Position numbers and translations under genes: made by a program
The notes under the pieces: model-generated
Database searches by the model: none
The model's input: only the letters and a program-made list of their open reading frames with translations
What the model was told of the DNA's origin: nothing
Source of the DNA: Hyphomicrobiales bacterium
GTDB lineage: Bacteria > Pseudomonadota > Alphaproteobacteria > Rhizobiales > Devosiaceae
Direction of reading: 5' to 3'
Assembly (NCBI GenBank): GCA_015487985.1
Contig: WFOP01000077.1
Location: 1-17,973, forward strand
Length of the DNA: 17,973 bases
Shown here: positions 7,740 through 15,056 of the stretch, one piece after another
Layout of the letters: every line of letters begins with the position of its first letter
Position numbering within the stretch: position 1 is the first letter of the stretch

Positions 7740-9262
7740 TAGAATGCGTTTTCATTTTTTGAAATGAGGGAAAACGGCGTCATAAACAGGATGTAAATGT
7801 CAGAAAATGGCGTCCAGTTTTCAATATAGTGCAGATCGTAATTTACCCGCTGTTCAATTTTCTCCACCGTATCGGTTTCCCCGCGCCAGCCATTGATTTG
7901 GGCCAAACCGGTCATGCCCGGCTTTACCCTGTGACGCGCAAAATACCCCCCCACGGCTTCATGATAAACCTTGTTGGCCGCCTTGGCCTGCAACGCGTGC
8001 GGGCGTGGCCCCACAATAGAGAGTTCGCCTTTTAGAACATTGAACAATTGGGGCAGTTCATCAATGGAGGTTTTGCGGATAAAACGACCAACCCGGGTGA
8101 TGCGCGGATCATCCTTTGTGGCGAGTTTTTCTGCGTTGAGGTCGCTCATTTCGGTATACATGGAGCGGAACTTGTAAATATTAATCAGTTCGTTGTTAAA
8201 GCCGTGCCGCGCCTGGCGGAAAAAAATCGGCCCCCGGCTTTCAAGACGAATGGCAATCGCAGTAATGAGCATTATCGGGCTGAGCACTATCAGCGCACTG
8301 ATGGCAACGACCTTGTCAAACACCCATTTGAACACGAGATTCCAGTCGGATATGGGCCGGTCCGCCATATCAAACATGGCCACATCTCCGATATATGAAT
8401 AGGCGGAGGGGGCAAGGCGCAACTTGCTCATGTGCGCACTAAGGCGAATATCAATCGGCAGCACCCACAGGCGTTTGAGCATATGTAAAACCCGGTCTTC
8501 CGCAGAAAGCGGCATGGAAACAATCACCAGATCCAGCGGCGTGAGACGTGCAAATTCGATCAGTTCATCCACATTGCCCAGCTTGGGGCAGGCCGCCACC
8601 GTGGCCGGGGAGCGTTTGTCCACCCTGTCATCAAACAGCCCCACCAGCTCAACCTCATTCTCGGCACTCTCGCGCAGGGCCTTGATGAGTTCCTCGGCAT
8701 CTTTGCCCCCCCCCACAATAACGGTGCGCCGCTTGAGTTTGCCACTTTTGGTCCATTTGGCGATGAGGGCGCGCAGACCCATGCGAAACAGCACCAGCAT
8801 AACAGCGCCGCTTGCATACCATGAGACCATCCAGACCCGTGACACCTGATCTGAAATTTTGAGCAAAAAGGCAACCAGAGCAATCAGCACAAAGACCATC
8901 GACCACGCCGCCAAAAGCCGGCCCGCCTGATGCAGCCCCGTGCGATAAATCCACATGGAATGTGTTCGTGCCAGATTAAACATCACATTGGCACTGATCG
9001 TTGCAATCACAATAACGGGTACATAAAGCTGGTTGTTGGGTGTTTCCACATAGGACCAGTAAATGGCAAAACCGATACACAACAACAACAATGCTTCAAC
9101 CGCCTGACTTACCCCCACAACGACAGCGGAAGAAATGGTTTTTTTCACCGGCTGTTCAATGGCCCATTTGGCCAGATCCGAAAGTTCGACTTTCTCCTTG
9201 TTGGGAGATATCTCAGCGCTGAAATGTTCATGGATGGTTGTCTTGGGGTCGAGGTGGAACAT
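7739..9262 (-). CDS. undecaprenyl-phosphate sugar-1-phosphate transferase (WcaJ/ExoY type)
   Basis: This protein of about 507 residues starts repeat-unit synthesis by moving a hexose-1-phosphate (probably glucose) from a UDP-sugar onto undecaprenyl phosphate at the inner membrane. About four N-terminal membrane helices (residues 45-160) are followed by a nucleotide-binding-like region ([16 protein letters not shown]), a fifth helix after [17 protein letters not shown], and the catalytic bacterial sugar transferase domain: [54 protein letters not shown] and [19 protein letters not shown]. This is the long polyisoprenyl-phosphate hexose transferase architecture. The ATG at 9262 is preferred over the TTG at 9268. 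The stop overlaps the ligase start. Which sugar it uses cannot be read from sequence. Confidence 0.93.
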   Translation of the reverse strand: MFHLDPKTTIHEHFSAEISPNKEKVELSDLAKWAIEQPVKKTISSAVVVGVSQAVEALLLLCIGFAIYWSYVETPNNQLYVPVIVIATISANVMFNLARTHSMWIYRTGLHQAGRLLAAWSMVFVLIALVAFLLKISDQVSRVWMVSWYASGAVMLVLFRMGLRALIAKWTKSGKLKRRTVIVGGGKDAEELIKALRESAENEVELVGLFDDRVDKRSPATVAACPKLGNVDELIEFARLTPLDLVIVSMPLSAEDRVLHMLKRLWVLPIDIRLSAHMSKLRLAPSAYSYIGDVAMFDMADRPISDWNLVFKWVFDKVVAISALIVLSPIMLITAIAIRLESRGPIFFRQARHGFNNELINIYKFRSMYTEMSDLNAEKLATKDDPRITRVGRFIRKTSIDELPQLFNVLKGELSIVGPRPHALQAKAANKVYHEAVGGYFARHRVKPGMTGLAQINGWRGETDTVEKIEQRVNYDLHYIENWTPFSDIYILFMTPFSLISKNENAF

Positions 9263-9319
9263 CGTCAATACTCACTAACTTGCAGATAACGCGCTAAACT
9301 GTCTTATTATGTCCTGCAA

Positions 9320-9333
9320 GGAGTGAAAACTCC
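9320..9333. repeat. small hairpin with a GAAA tetraloop in the transferase upstream region
   Basis: Plus-strand GGAGT-GAAA-ACTCC is a perfect 5-bp stem with a GNRA-type loop when read as plus-strand RNA. The neighbouring genes are on the minus strand, where the loop reads TTTC, so the tetraloop may be coincidental and the element may act only as a DNA inverted repeat. Confidence 0.3.
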
Positions 9334-9353
9334 GTGAACCCCTCTTACTTTTC

Positions 9354-9375
9354 AAAAACGAACCGGTTGGCCGGT
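9354..9375 (-). terminator. candidate intrinsic terminator after the GT4 gene
   Basis: On the minus strand ACCGG-CCAA-CCGGT is followed by TCG and TTTTT. The stem is short (5 bp, GC-rich) but the order stem then U-tract is right. It would end the export-lipoprotein/GT4 transcript about 75-95 bp after the GT4 stop and implies a separate promoter for the sugar transferase gene in 9263-9350, which I could not pin down. Confidence 0.4.
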
Positions 9376-9449
9376 CTGAATGCGACCTGAATTAAAAACG
9401 TATGTTTTTTCAATTCTCTACACCGCATTTCTGAATCAGTGCGTCATGA

Positions 9450-10598
9450 TTATTTTGCCTGTTTAAGGCATTCGTAATAGGTTTTTTCGATGCCGTCGGT
9501 CATTTTTTGTATGGAAAAGTTTTCAGCGACCCAAGCCAGCCGCGTTTTCATCTCAGCATTGGCCGCCTGGGGGGCATCAAGCGCGTTTTGCATTGCGGCC
9601 CGCAGGGCCTCAGAATCCCCGGCCGGCAACAGGGCGGATGAAGTGGGGCCAAATATTTCTTTCACTCCCCCCACATCGGTTGCAATGAGCGGTTTTGATG
9701 CCGCCGCCGCCTCCAGCGCCACATAGGGGAGGGATTCCATCAGCGAGGGCATGACTACAACGCCGGCACGGGCAAAAACATTTAATGCCGGCTGCACCCC
9801 CGCCATCACCACCCGCTCCTTAAGGCCCAGCATTTCTATCTGTTCTCTTATCGCGGCTTCGTCGGGCCCTCCGCCCCCCAATATCAGCGTGGCGGCACTG
9901 CCATCAGCTCTTTTTACGTTCACCAGCGCATCCAGCATGTAATGGATGCCCTTGAGCGCGCGCAATTCCCCCACATAGGCGAAATCAAATTCCACCAGCC
10001 TGGGATCAAGCGGGCTAAAGTCTGTCCGAAGCAAACCGTTAAGAACGACAGGGCCGGGACAGGGAACTTTGCCAATCTGCTTTTCAAAGGCCGCTTTTGC
10101 AAAGGCACTTTCAAACAAAATGGCATCGGTAATTTTGAGCAGTCCGCGCTCGATTGTATGCAGCATTTTGCCAACCGGCGATTTTTGACCGTAATGAAGC
10201 ACGCCCCCGTGCGGGGTATAGGCGGCAATCATATTGCGGCGTCCAAAACCGGCCAGGCGGGCATTAAAGCCCCCCTTTGCACCGTGTCCGTGCAATACAT
10301 CCACCTTCATAGCTTTTGCCAGCTTGCGTACGCGAAAAATTGCGCTCAGGTCCCCCGGTCCAATCAGGCGGGGAATGGGAATACGCTTAACCCCCAGTGC
10401 CGGCGGCGTCTTGAGCGAAGAAAGACGTTTATCGGTTTGTGAATCGCCAAGGGAGCTGTCCATAATCAGCCCCACCTGATGCCCGCGCCTGCCCAACTCG
10501 TCCGTCAGGTCAATCACATGACGATACAACCCCCCCACGGGGGCGCGCAAAACCATCAAAATGCGCAATGGAGAGTTTTGACTTTTGTTTTGGCTCAC
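9450..10598 (-). CDS. glycosyltransferase family 4 protein
   Basis: This 382-residue cytoplasmic GT-B enzyme would add a sugar to the lipid-linked repeat unit. The N-terminal Rossmann half contains RILMVLRAPVGGLYRHVIDLTDELGRRGHQV and DVLHGHGAKGG. The C-terminal half contains DFAYVGELRALKGIHYMLDAL, LILGGGGPDE, and the retaining GT4 E-x7-E pair (Glu288 and Glu296 in MESLPYVALEAAA) followed by KPLIATDVGGVKE. The start is GTG at 10598 with AAGGG about 8 bp upstream, 11 bp after the stop of the export-lipoprotein gene, so they form one transcript. Donor and acceptor sugars are unknown. It is the only GT-B enzyme in the window. Confidence 0.93.
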   Translation of the reverse strand: MSQNKSQNSPLRILMVLRAPVGGLYRHVIDLTDELGRRGHQVGLIMDSSLGDSQTDKRLSSLKTPPALGVKRIPIPRLIGPGDLSAIFRVRKLAKAMKVDVLHGHGAKGGFNARLAGFGRRNMIAAYTPHGGVLHYGQKSPVGKMLHTIERGLLKITDAILFESAFAKAAFEKQIGKVPCPGPVVLNGLLRTDFSPLDPRLVEFDFAYVGELRALKGIHYMLDALVNVKRADGSAATLILGGGGPDEAAIREQIEMLGLKERVVMAGVQPALNVFARAGVVVMPSLMESLPYVALEAAAASKPLIATDVGGVKEIFGPTSSALLPAGDSEALRAAMQNALDAPQAANAEMKTRLAWVAENFSIQKMTDGIEKTYYECLKQAK

Positions 10599-10609
10599 CC
10601 CAACAGCCC

Positions 10610-11164
10610 TTAAATCCAGCGATCCATAACCACAATTGTGTCGCCGGGTTGAATTGGGAAGTCCAGCCCCACGGTGCCCTTGGTCATCTGCCCGTTTTGT
10701 GGCCGATAAATCAGCACACGCACGCGGTTGGCCGTATCGGTAAAGCCCCCCGCAGTGCTGATGGCAGCGCGAACGCTCATGCCATAAAGATAGGGGAATT
10801 GCCCGCTGTTGGTGACTTCCCCCTGAATGAAAAATGGCCGATAGGTGGCAACTTCTACTGCAACATTTGGGTTGCGCATGAAACCGTTCGCCAAAGCTGC
10901 GGTGATTCGCGCCGCCGCAACCTGCGTGGTTTGTCCACGCACCTGAACAGGTCCCACCAGTGGAAATGAAATAGTGCCATTGTCATCCACCTGATAAAGC
11001 GAACTCAATTCCGCATCGCCATACACCGAAACCCGCAATACATCCCCTGAATCCAGCGTATATGGCCCCTGCGTTTGAACGCGATAGGTTTGGGGAGTTT
11101 GGTTTACTGCACACCCCGCAAGAGGCAGGAGCAGAACAACGATAAGCAAAGAAAACCAGCGCAT
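10610..11164 (-). CDS. polysaccharide export lipoprotein (Wza/OPX family, short form)
   Basis: This 184-residue protein has a lipoprotein signal peptide (LPLAGC, Cys18), a polysaccharide-export domain (YTLDSGDVLRVSVYGDAELSSLYQVDDNGTISFPLVGPVQVRGQT) and one SLBB-like beta-grasp segment (FFIQGEVTNSGQFPYLYGMSVRAAISTAGGFTDTANR). Lacking the long C-terminal part of Wza, it resembles short OPX proteins such as GumB/ExoF, which form the periplasmic and outer-membrane exit with a co-polymerase partner. The ATG at 11164 gives a signal peptide of normal length; a GTG six bases upstream is also possible. It is divergent from the chain-length protein gene, its expected partner, across about 158 bp. Confidence 0.92.
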   Translation of the reverse strand: MRWFSLLIVVLLLPLAGCAVNQTPQTYRVQTQGPYTLDSGDVLRVSVYGDAELSSLYQVDDNGTISFPLVGPVQVRGQTTQVAAARITAALANGFMRNPNVAVEVATYRPFFIQGEVTNSGQFPYLYGMSVRAAISTAGGFTDTANRVRVLIYRPQNGQMTKGTVGLDFPIQPGDTIVVMDRWI

Positions 11165-11187
11165 GGGCACACCAAGTTAAGTTTAAG

Positions 11188-11215
11188 TGCCTCTAACAGG
11201 CATAATTATGGTTAA
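11188..11215. promoter_or_regulatory. inverted repeat and CtrA-like half-site in the divergent polysaccharide promoter region
   Basis: TGCCT-CTAAC-AGGCA (11188-11202) is a perfect 5-bp inverted repeat. Just beyond it, the minus strand reads TTAACCAT (11215-11208), identical to the half-site often cited for the alphaproteobacterial cell-cycle regulator CtrA. CATAAT in the same stretch could be a -10 for the export gene. No full TTAA-N7-TTAA site is present. Binding is speculative. Confidence 0.3.
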
Positions 11216-11322
11216 TATTTCCCTTATTTTCTTTCTTTGTCCCCATGGCGCTGCGGAAGTTAACGGATTGCTTACTACGTTTGACCTAAAAGAATCGTGT
11301 CTGATTACAAGGGAAATACCTG

Positions 11323-13593
11323 ATGGCCATGCCTGTGGATTACGAGAATTCGTCAATTGATTTGCGCGATCTGGGGGCGCAGTTATGGCAAAGGCGTTTC
11401 AGAATCGTCATTGTTACGGTGCTTTCCTGCGCCCTTGCATATCTGTTGCTTTCGTTTGTTCCCAAAACCTATGAATCTTCTGCCTCGATTTTGGTTGAGA
11501 GCCGGGAAAATACATTTTCACGCGCCACCAACGATACCGGGCCGGGCCAGACTGCAGTATCAGACGCCGTAATCATGTCCTCCCAGGTTGAACTGATTCA
11601 GTCATCCGAGAATTTTTTGCGCGTTATTCGCGACCTGAACCTAGTTGAAGTGGAGGAGTTTAACGGCACAGCAAAATCGCCACTTGATTCATTGTTTGCG
11701 CTGATTGGGCGCCCCCCCGAGCGCACGCAGGGCTCAGAGCAAAAAGTGTTGGCCAATCTTTCCAGGGCGGTCACGGTCATCCAGCAACGCGATTCCCGTG
11801 TGATATCGGTGTTGGTGCGGGCACAGGACAAAAACCTTGCCGCCGACATCGCCAACGCCATCGCAGAAGCCCATGTGACCCGCCGGGCCGAACTTTCGAC
11901 AGATGACACGGCAGGCGCCAGTGTCTGGCTGCAATCTGAAATTGAAAAACTTCGGGTGAATGTCGTTGAAGCAGAATCCGCCGTCGCCAAATTCCGCGTT
12001 GAAAACGACCTTTTTACCGGCGCCAACAATACATCCCTTCTGGACCAGCAATTGTCAAATATTGCCGCCCAGATTTCCACCGCCCAGGAGCGCAAACTTA
12101 CCGCAAGTTCAAGAGCCACCCTCATTCGTGACCTGCTGAATTCGGGGCAATCCATTGATGGTGTCGCAGAGGTACAGAACTCGGTTGTCATTCAGCGCCT
12201 CACCCAGGACAAAGCGCGCCTGCAGGGGGAAAAGGCGCAGCTTTTGGCAACCCTTTTGCCCAATCACCCCCAGGTGCGTTCAATCAGCGCGCAGATTGAA
12301 GAAATCAACAAGCAGATATTGCGCGAGGGGCGAAGCGTTGCCGATGCCATTATGGCGGAGGCAAGAATTGAAGACGCCCTTGTTGCATCTTTGCAGGAGG
12401 ATATGGCGCGCCTGAAGCTCAGTGCCTCCAATGCCGCCACGTCTTCGGTTGAGTTGCAAGAGCTGGAGCGGGAAGCGGGCGCGCAATCGGCGCTTTTGCA
12501 AACATACTTGTTGCGTTACAGAGAAGCCACCGCCCGCGCCGGTACTGGAGCTGTTCTGCCAGATGTGCGCGTGATTGCTGTTGCGATGCCGGCGTTGAAG
12601 CCGGTTGCCCCCAAGAGTTCACTGATTTTGGTTGCCGTGGCAATCGTTGCTCTTTCGGTGCAGGTTGGCGGGATATTGTTTGCCGAACTCAGCGCTGTGC
12701 CGCCTGTGCAGTCCCGTGGGGGCGGGGCGCTTAAGGAAGAATATGAACCTGAAGTTGGGTATGCGGGTGAACCTGAGGCTGCATATGAAACTGAACATGG
12801 GTTCGTCCGTGAACCTGACCCTGACTCTGACCCTGATTTGCAAAACCATGACATGTCCTCATCACCATCAGAAGAAGCGGATTTGCAAACCCGGTCAGGG
12901 GATAATGAAGGCGTTGCTCAAACCCAAAGCACACAAAATTTTGCGCCTGTTCATTCCGTATCTGAAAATGACCGGCATCAGACGCACAATCCCGCACCAT
13001 CTTCCGCTGAGGCAGAATCAGAAGACTTGCAACTCGAAGAGGCCGATGCTGATTTTTATAACTTGGCAGAAGCCCTCTGCACCGGCAAAGAACAGCTGGT
13101 TTATCTCGTTTCATTTGATTCTAGGGGGGATTGTATCGGGGTTGGGGAGATGCTCATCAGCGAGACTTTGGCTGCGGGTAAAACCGTCGCCATTGTCGAC
13201 GCGGGCAGCGGTGTCACTTCGTCGCACCCCGGCATTTCCGATCTTGCCGCCGACAGGGTGGACTTTGGCGAAGTGGTTTTTCCTTCAGAGGAGGGGGGGA
13301 TAACCGAAGTTTACTGGGGCACGGAACGCCAGATTTATGCCGATTCGGATAAGCCGGTAATTCTGGTGGAGGCCCTTTGTGATATTTGTGATGTGGTTGT
13401 GGTTTTTGCCGGGGAGGTTGGTGCCGGCTCGACCCTGCCCTTGTTTACCGGTCTGCAGGGCCGTGTGGCGCTGGTGACGGGGGAACAGCCGGAAAACATT
13501 GCCGCCCACAGGGCGCTTGAGGATGTGGCGGCGCTGGGGTTTGCGCGTACCTCGCTTTTGGTCATGGCAAAGAACCACGCAAATGCGGCCTGA
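11323..13593 (+). CDS. GumC/ExoP-type polysaccharide co-polymerase with degenerate BY-kinase-like domain
   Basis: This 756-residue inner-membrane protein sets polymer chain length and couples to the OPX exporter. Residues 8-25 lead into helix 1 (28-46). The Wzz domain (PKTYESSASILVE, ISSQVELIQS-like) and a long periplasmic coiled-coil region (about 195-410, with LLPNHPQVRSISAQIEEI) follow. A GNVR-like QELEREAGAQSALLQTYL precedes the proline motif and helix 2 (433-453). A cytoplasmic acidic linker (about 465-575) joins a 170-residue domain laid out like a bacterial tyrosine kinase. The P-loop position (597-608, SFDSRGDCIGVG) lacks the Lys, the Walker B Asp position is Phe695 in DVVVVF, and no C-terminal tyrosine cluster exists. 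GKTVAIVDAG (619-628) recalls Walker A'. ATG 11323 has AAGGG 9 bp upstream. Confidence 0.9.
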   Translation: MAMPVDYENSSIDLRDLGAQLWQRRFRIVIVTVLSCALAYLLLSFVPKTYESSASILVESRENTFSRATNDTGPGQTAVSDAVIMSSQVELIQSSENFLRVIRDLNLVEVEEFNGTAKSPLDSLFALIGRPPERTQGSEQKVLANLSRAVTVIQQRDSRVISVLVRAQDKNLAADIANAIAEAHVTRRAELSTDDTAGASVWLQSEIEKLRVNVVEAESAVAKFRVENDLFTGANNTSLLDQQLSNIAAQISTAQERKLTASSRATLIRDLLNSGQSIDGVAEVQNSVVIQRLTQDKARLQGEKAQLLATLLPNHPQVRSISAQIEEINKQILREGRSVADAIMAEARIEDALVASLQEDMARLKLSASNAATSSVELQELEREAGAQSALLQTYLLRYREATARAGTGAVLPDVRVIAVAMPALKPVAPKSSLILVAVAIVALSVQVGGILFAELSAVPPVQSRGGGALKEEYEPEVGYAGEPEAAYETEHGFVREPDPDSDPDLQNHDMSSSPSEEADLQTRSGDNEGVAQTQSTQNFAPVHSVSENDRHQTHNPAPSSAEAESEDLQLEEADADFYNLAEALCTGKEQLVYLVSFDSRGDCIGVGEMLISETLAAGKTVAIVDAGSGVTSSHPGISDLAADRVDFGEVVFPSEEGGITEVYWGTERQIYADSDKPVILVEALCDICDVVVVFAGEVGAGSTLPLFTGLQGRVALVTGEQPENIAAHRALEDVAALGFARTSLLVMAKNHANAA

Positions 13594-13615
13594 TTGATTG
13601 TGAGTTGTAATCAAT
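13593..13615. repeat. 7-bp inverted repeat between the co-polymerase and deacetylase genes
   Basis: ATTGATT-GTGAGTTGT-AATCAAT begins in the last base of the co-polymerase stop codon. It is AT-rich with no U-tract, so it is more likely an operator, weak processing site or chance than a terminator. The 62-bp gap allows co-transcription of the deacetylase. Confidence 0.35.
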
Positions 13616-13655
13616 GCGCCTTGCAATGCCTCATGTTTAAGGGCTGGATCAATAA

Positions 13656-14699
13656 ATGATGAACTTGAAATACCTGGCCTACCGTTCTGCTTTTGAACTG
13701 CTTTGGGCAACACAGACCCCGCGCCTTGTGCGCGCCTTGTCAAAATCCCGGGGCGTAATTTTTACCCTGCATCGCGTATTGCCCGACGGCCCCGCCGATT
13801 TTTCACCCAATGCCATCCTTCAGGTTACCCCCCAATATCTCGAACATGTGATTATTCGGGTGCGCGAAATGGGGCTGGATATCGTTTCGCTGGACGAAGC
13901 CATTGAGCGCATCAAAGCCCCGGCGGCCAGTTCCGGCAAGTTTGTGGTTTTCACGTTTGATGATGCCTATCGGGACAATCTTGTTCACGCGCTGCCGGTT
14001 TTAAGGCGCAGAAAATGCCCTTTTACCCTTTATGTGCCCACCGCCCTTGTGGATGGGGTGGGGCAGGTCTGGTGGCAGGCGCTTGAAGATGTCATTGCAA
14101 CACAGGACGCGGTTGCCACCGCCAATCAGGATGGCGAAATCTCCTATTATGATACCAATACGCTTGCCCAAAAACATGCGGTCTATAATGCGCTTTATTG
14201 GCGGATGCGCAAAATGCCCGAGGATGACCGGGTGACATTCATCCGCGAGTTTGCCGCCGGTTATGGACTGGATATGGACGCCCACTGCCGCGAACTGATC
14301 ATGGACTGGGCGGAGTTGAAAGAGTTTGTCGATGAACCTTTGTGCACGATTGGTGCCCATACGGTTCATCATTTTGAGTTGGCAAAACTGGACAGGGAGC
14401 GCGCCCGTCAGGAGATTGCCCAAGGGATTGAGGTGATCAATGCCCAATACGGTTTTGCCCCAAAACATCTTTCTTATCCGATCGGGGGAAAAGCCTCGGC
14501 GGGGCCGCGCGAGTATGAAATTGCCAAAAAACTGAAGCTGACCTCGGCAGTCACCACCTTGCCCGGTGGCATTTATCATCGCCATCGCGATGCACTTACT
14601 TCCCTGCCCAGAATTTCCCTCAACGGCAACTTTCAGCAGCACAGATTTGTCGAAATTCTTGCAACCGGCGCGATATTTTCAGCCGCCTTTCGCCGATAA
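13656..14699 (+). CDS. polysaccharide deacetylase family protein (NodB/CE4)
   Basis: This 347-residue protein has a NodB-like fold. The catalytic/metal aspartates are in VVFTFDDAYRDN (Asp102-Asp103), and metal-binding histidines in GAHTVHHFELAKL (His235, His239). A third motif reads HLSYPIGG, the usual position of the RYPYG loop. Such enzymes remove N- or O-acetyl groups from glycans. The N-terminus has no clear signal peptide, so it may act on cytoplasmic or lipid-linked sugars, or be exported by an unclear route. A roughly 70-residue insert between the first and second motifs, with Trp-rich QVWWQALEDVI, is typical of the exopolysaccharide-associated subgroup. It follows the co-polymerase by 62 bp and converges on the DUF2842 gene with 9 bp between stops. 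Confidence 0.9.
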   Translation: MMNLKYLAYRSAFELLWATQTPRLVRALSKSRGVIFTLHRVLPDGPADFSPNAILQVTPQYLEHVIIRVREMGLDIVSLDEAIERIKAPAASSGKFVVFTFDDAYRDNLVHALPVLRRRKCPFTLYVPTALVDGVGQVWWQALEDVIATQDAVATANQDGEISYYDTNTLAQKHAVYNALYWRMRKMPEDDRVTFIREFAAGYGLDMDAHCRELIMDWAELKEFVDEPLCTIGAHTVHHFELAKLDRERARQEIAQGIEVINAQYGFAPKHLSYPIGGKASAGPREYEIAKKLKLTSAVTTLPGGIYHRHRDALTSLPRISLNGNFQQHRFVEILATGAIFSAAFRR

Positions 14700-14708
14700 T
14701 TTCCCCCC

Positions 14709-14921
14709 TCAGGCGGATGTGTCCGGGCGGGCCATCCACTTGATTACCATGCCGGCAGGAAACGCCCAGGCCAATCCCGCAACAATAAAAAATCCCAGCG
14801 CCCCCAATGTGGGCAGCCCGGTCAGGAATTCGGCGTAAATAACCGCGATTCCCAGCGGATAGGCGATGAGCAAAAAAAGAATAATCCAGATTCCGATAAA
14901 TTTTCGCGCGCGCTGCTTCAC
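14709..14921 (-). CDS. DUF2842 small membrane protein
   Basis: This is a 70-residue protein of unknown function with two membrane helices, typical of the alphaproteobacterial DUF2842 family: a basic KQRARKFIGIWIILFLL start, a second helix ALGFFIVAGLAWAFPAGMVI, and the family ending IKWMARPD. The frame is open from a TTG at 14969, but the GTG at 14921, with GGAA 6 bp upstream, gives the family's usual N-terminus. It is divergent from the heme A synthase gene across 135 bp. It is often a neighbour of COX15/rplM genes in this class, so it may be connected to envelope or respiratory-complex biogenesis, but that is only association. Confidence 0.82.
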   Translation of the reverse strand: MKQRARKFIGIWIILFLLIAYPLGIAVIYAEFLTGLPTLGALGFFIVAGLAWAFPAGMVIKWMARPDTSA

Positions 14922-15056
14922 AACCGTTCCAAACACTCTTAAATATGCGCCGGGTTGCCTATCGCCCAACCTGCATATTGTTATGGCTTTTGCCCCCCTT
15001 TACCACTTCTGCATACCAACACTACAAAAAACTACGAAATAAATTGGAAAATCCCC

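Noticed and set aside
11281..11309. TTGACC followed by ATTACA as a promoter for the co-polymerase gene
   Set aside because: Transcription would start at about the ribosome site, leaving no usable leader; the -10 is also poor.
12632..13303. 223-codon plus-strand frame in another phase inside the co-polymerase gene
   Set aside because: The overlapping product is Arg/Lys/His-rich with no domain, while the main frame continues through membrane helix, linker and terminal domain.
14001..14642. 213-codon minus-strand frame opposite the deacetylase gene
   Set aside because: The plus-strand gene has clear catalytic motifs and the antisense frame has none; it is a shadow.
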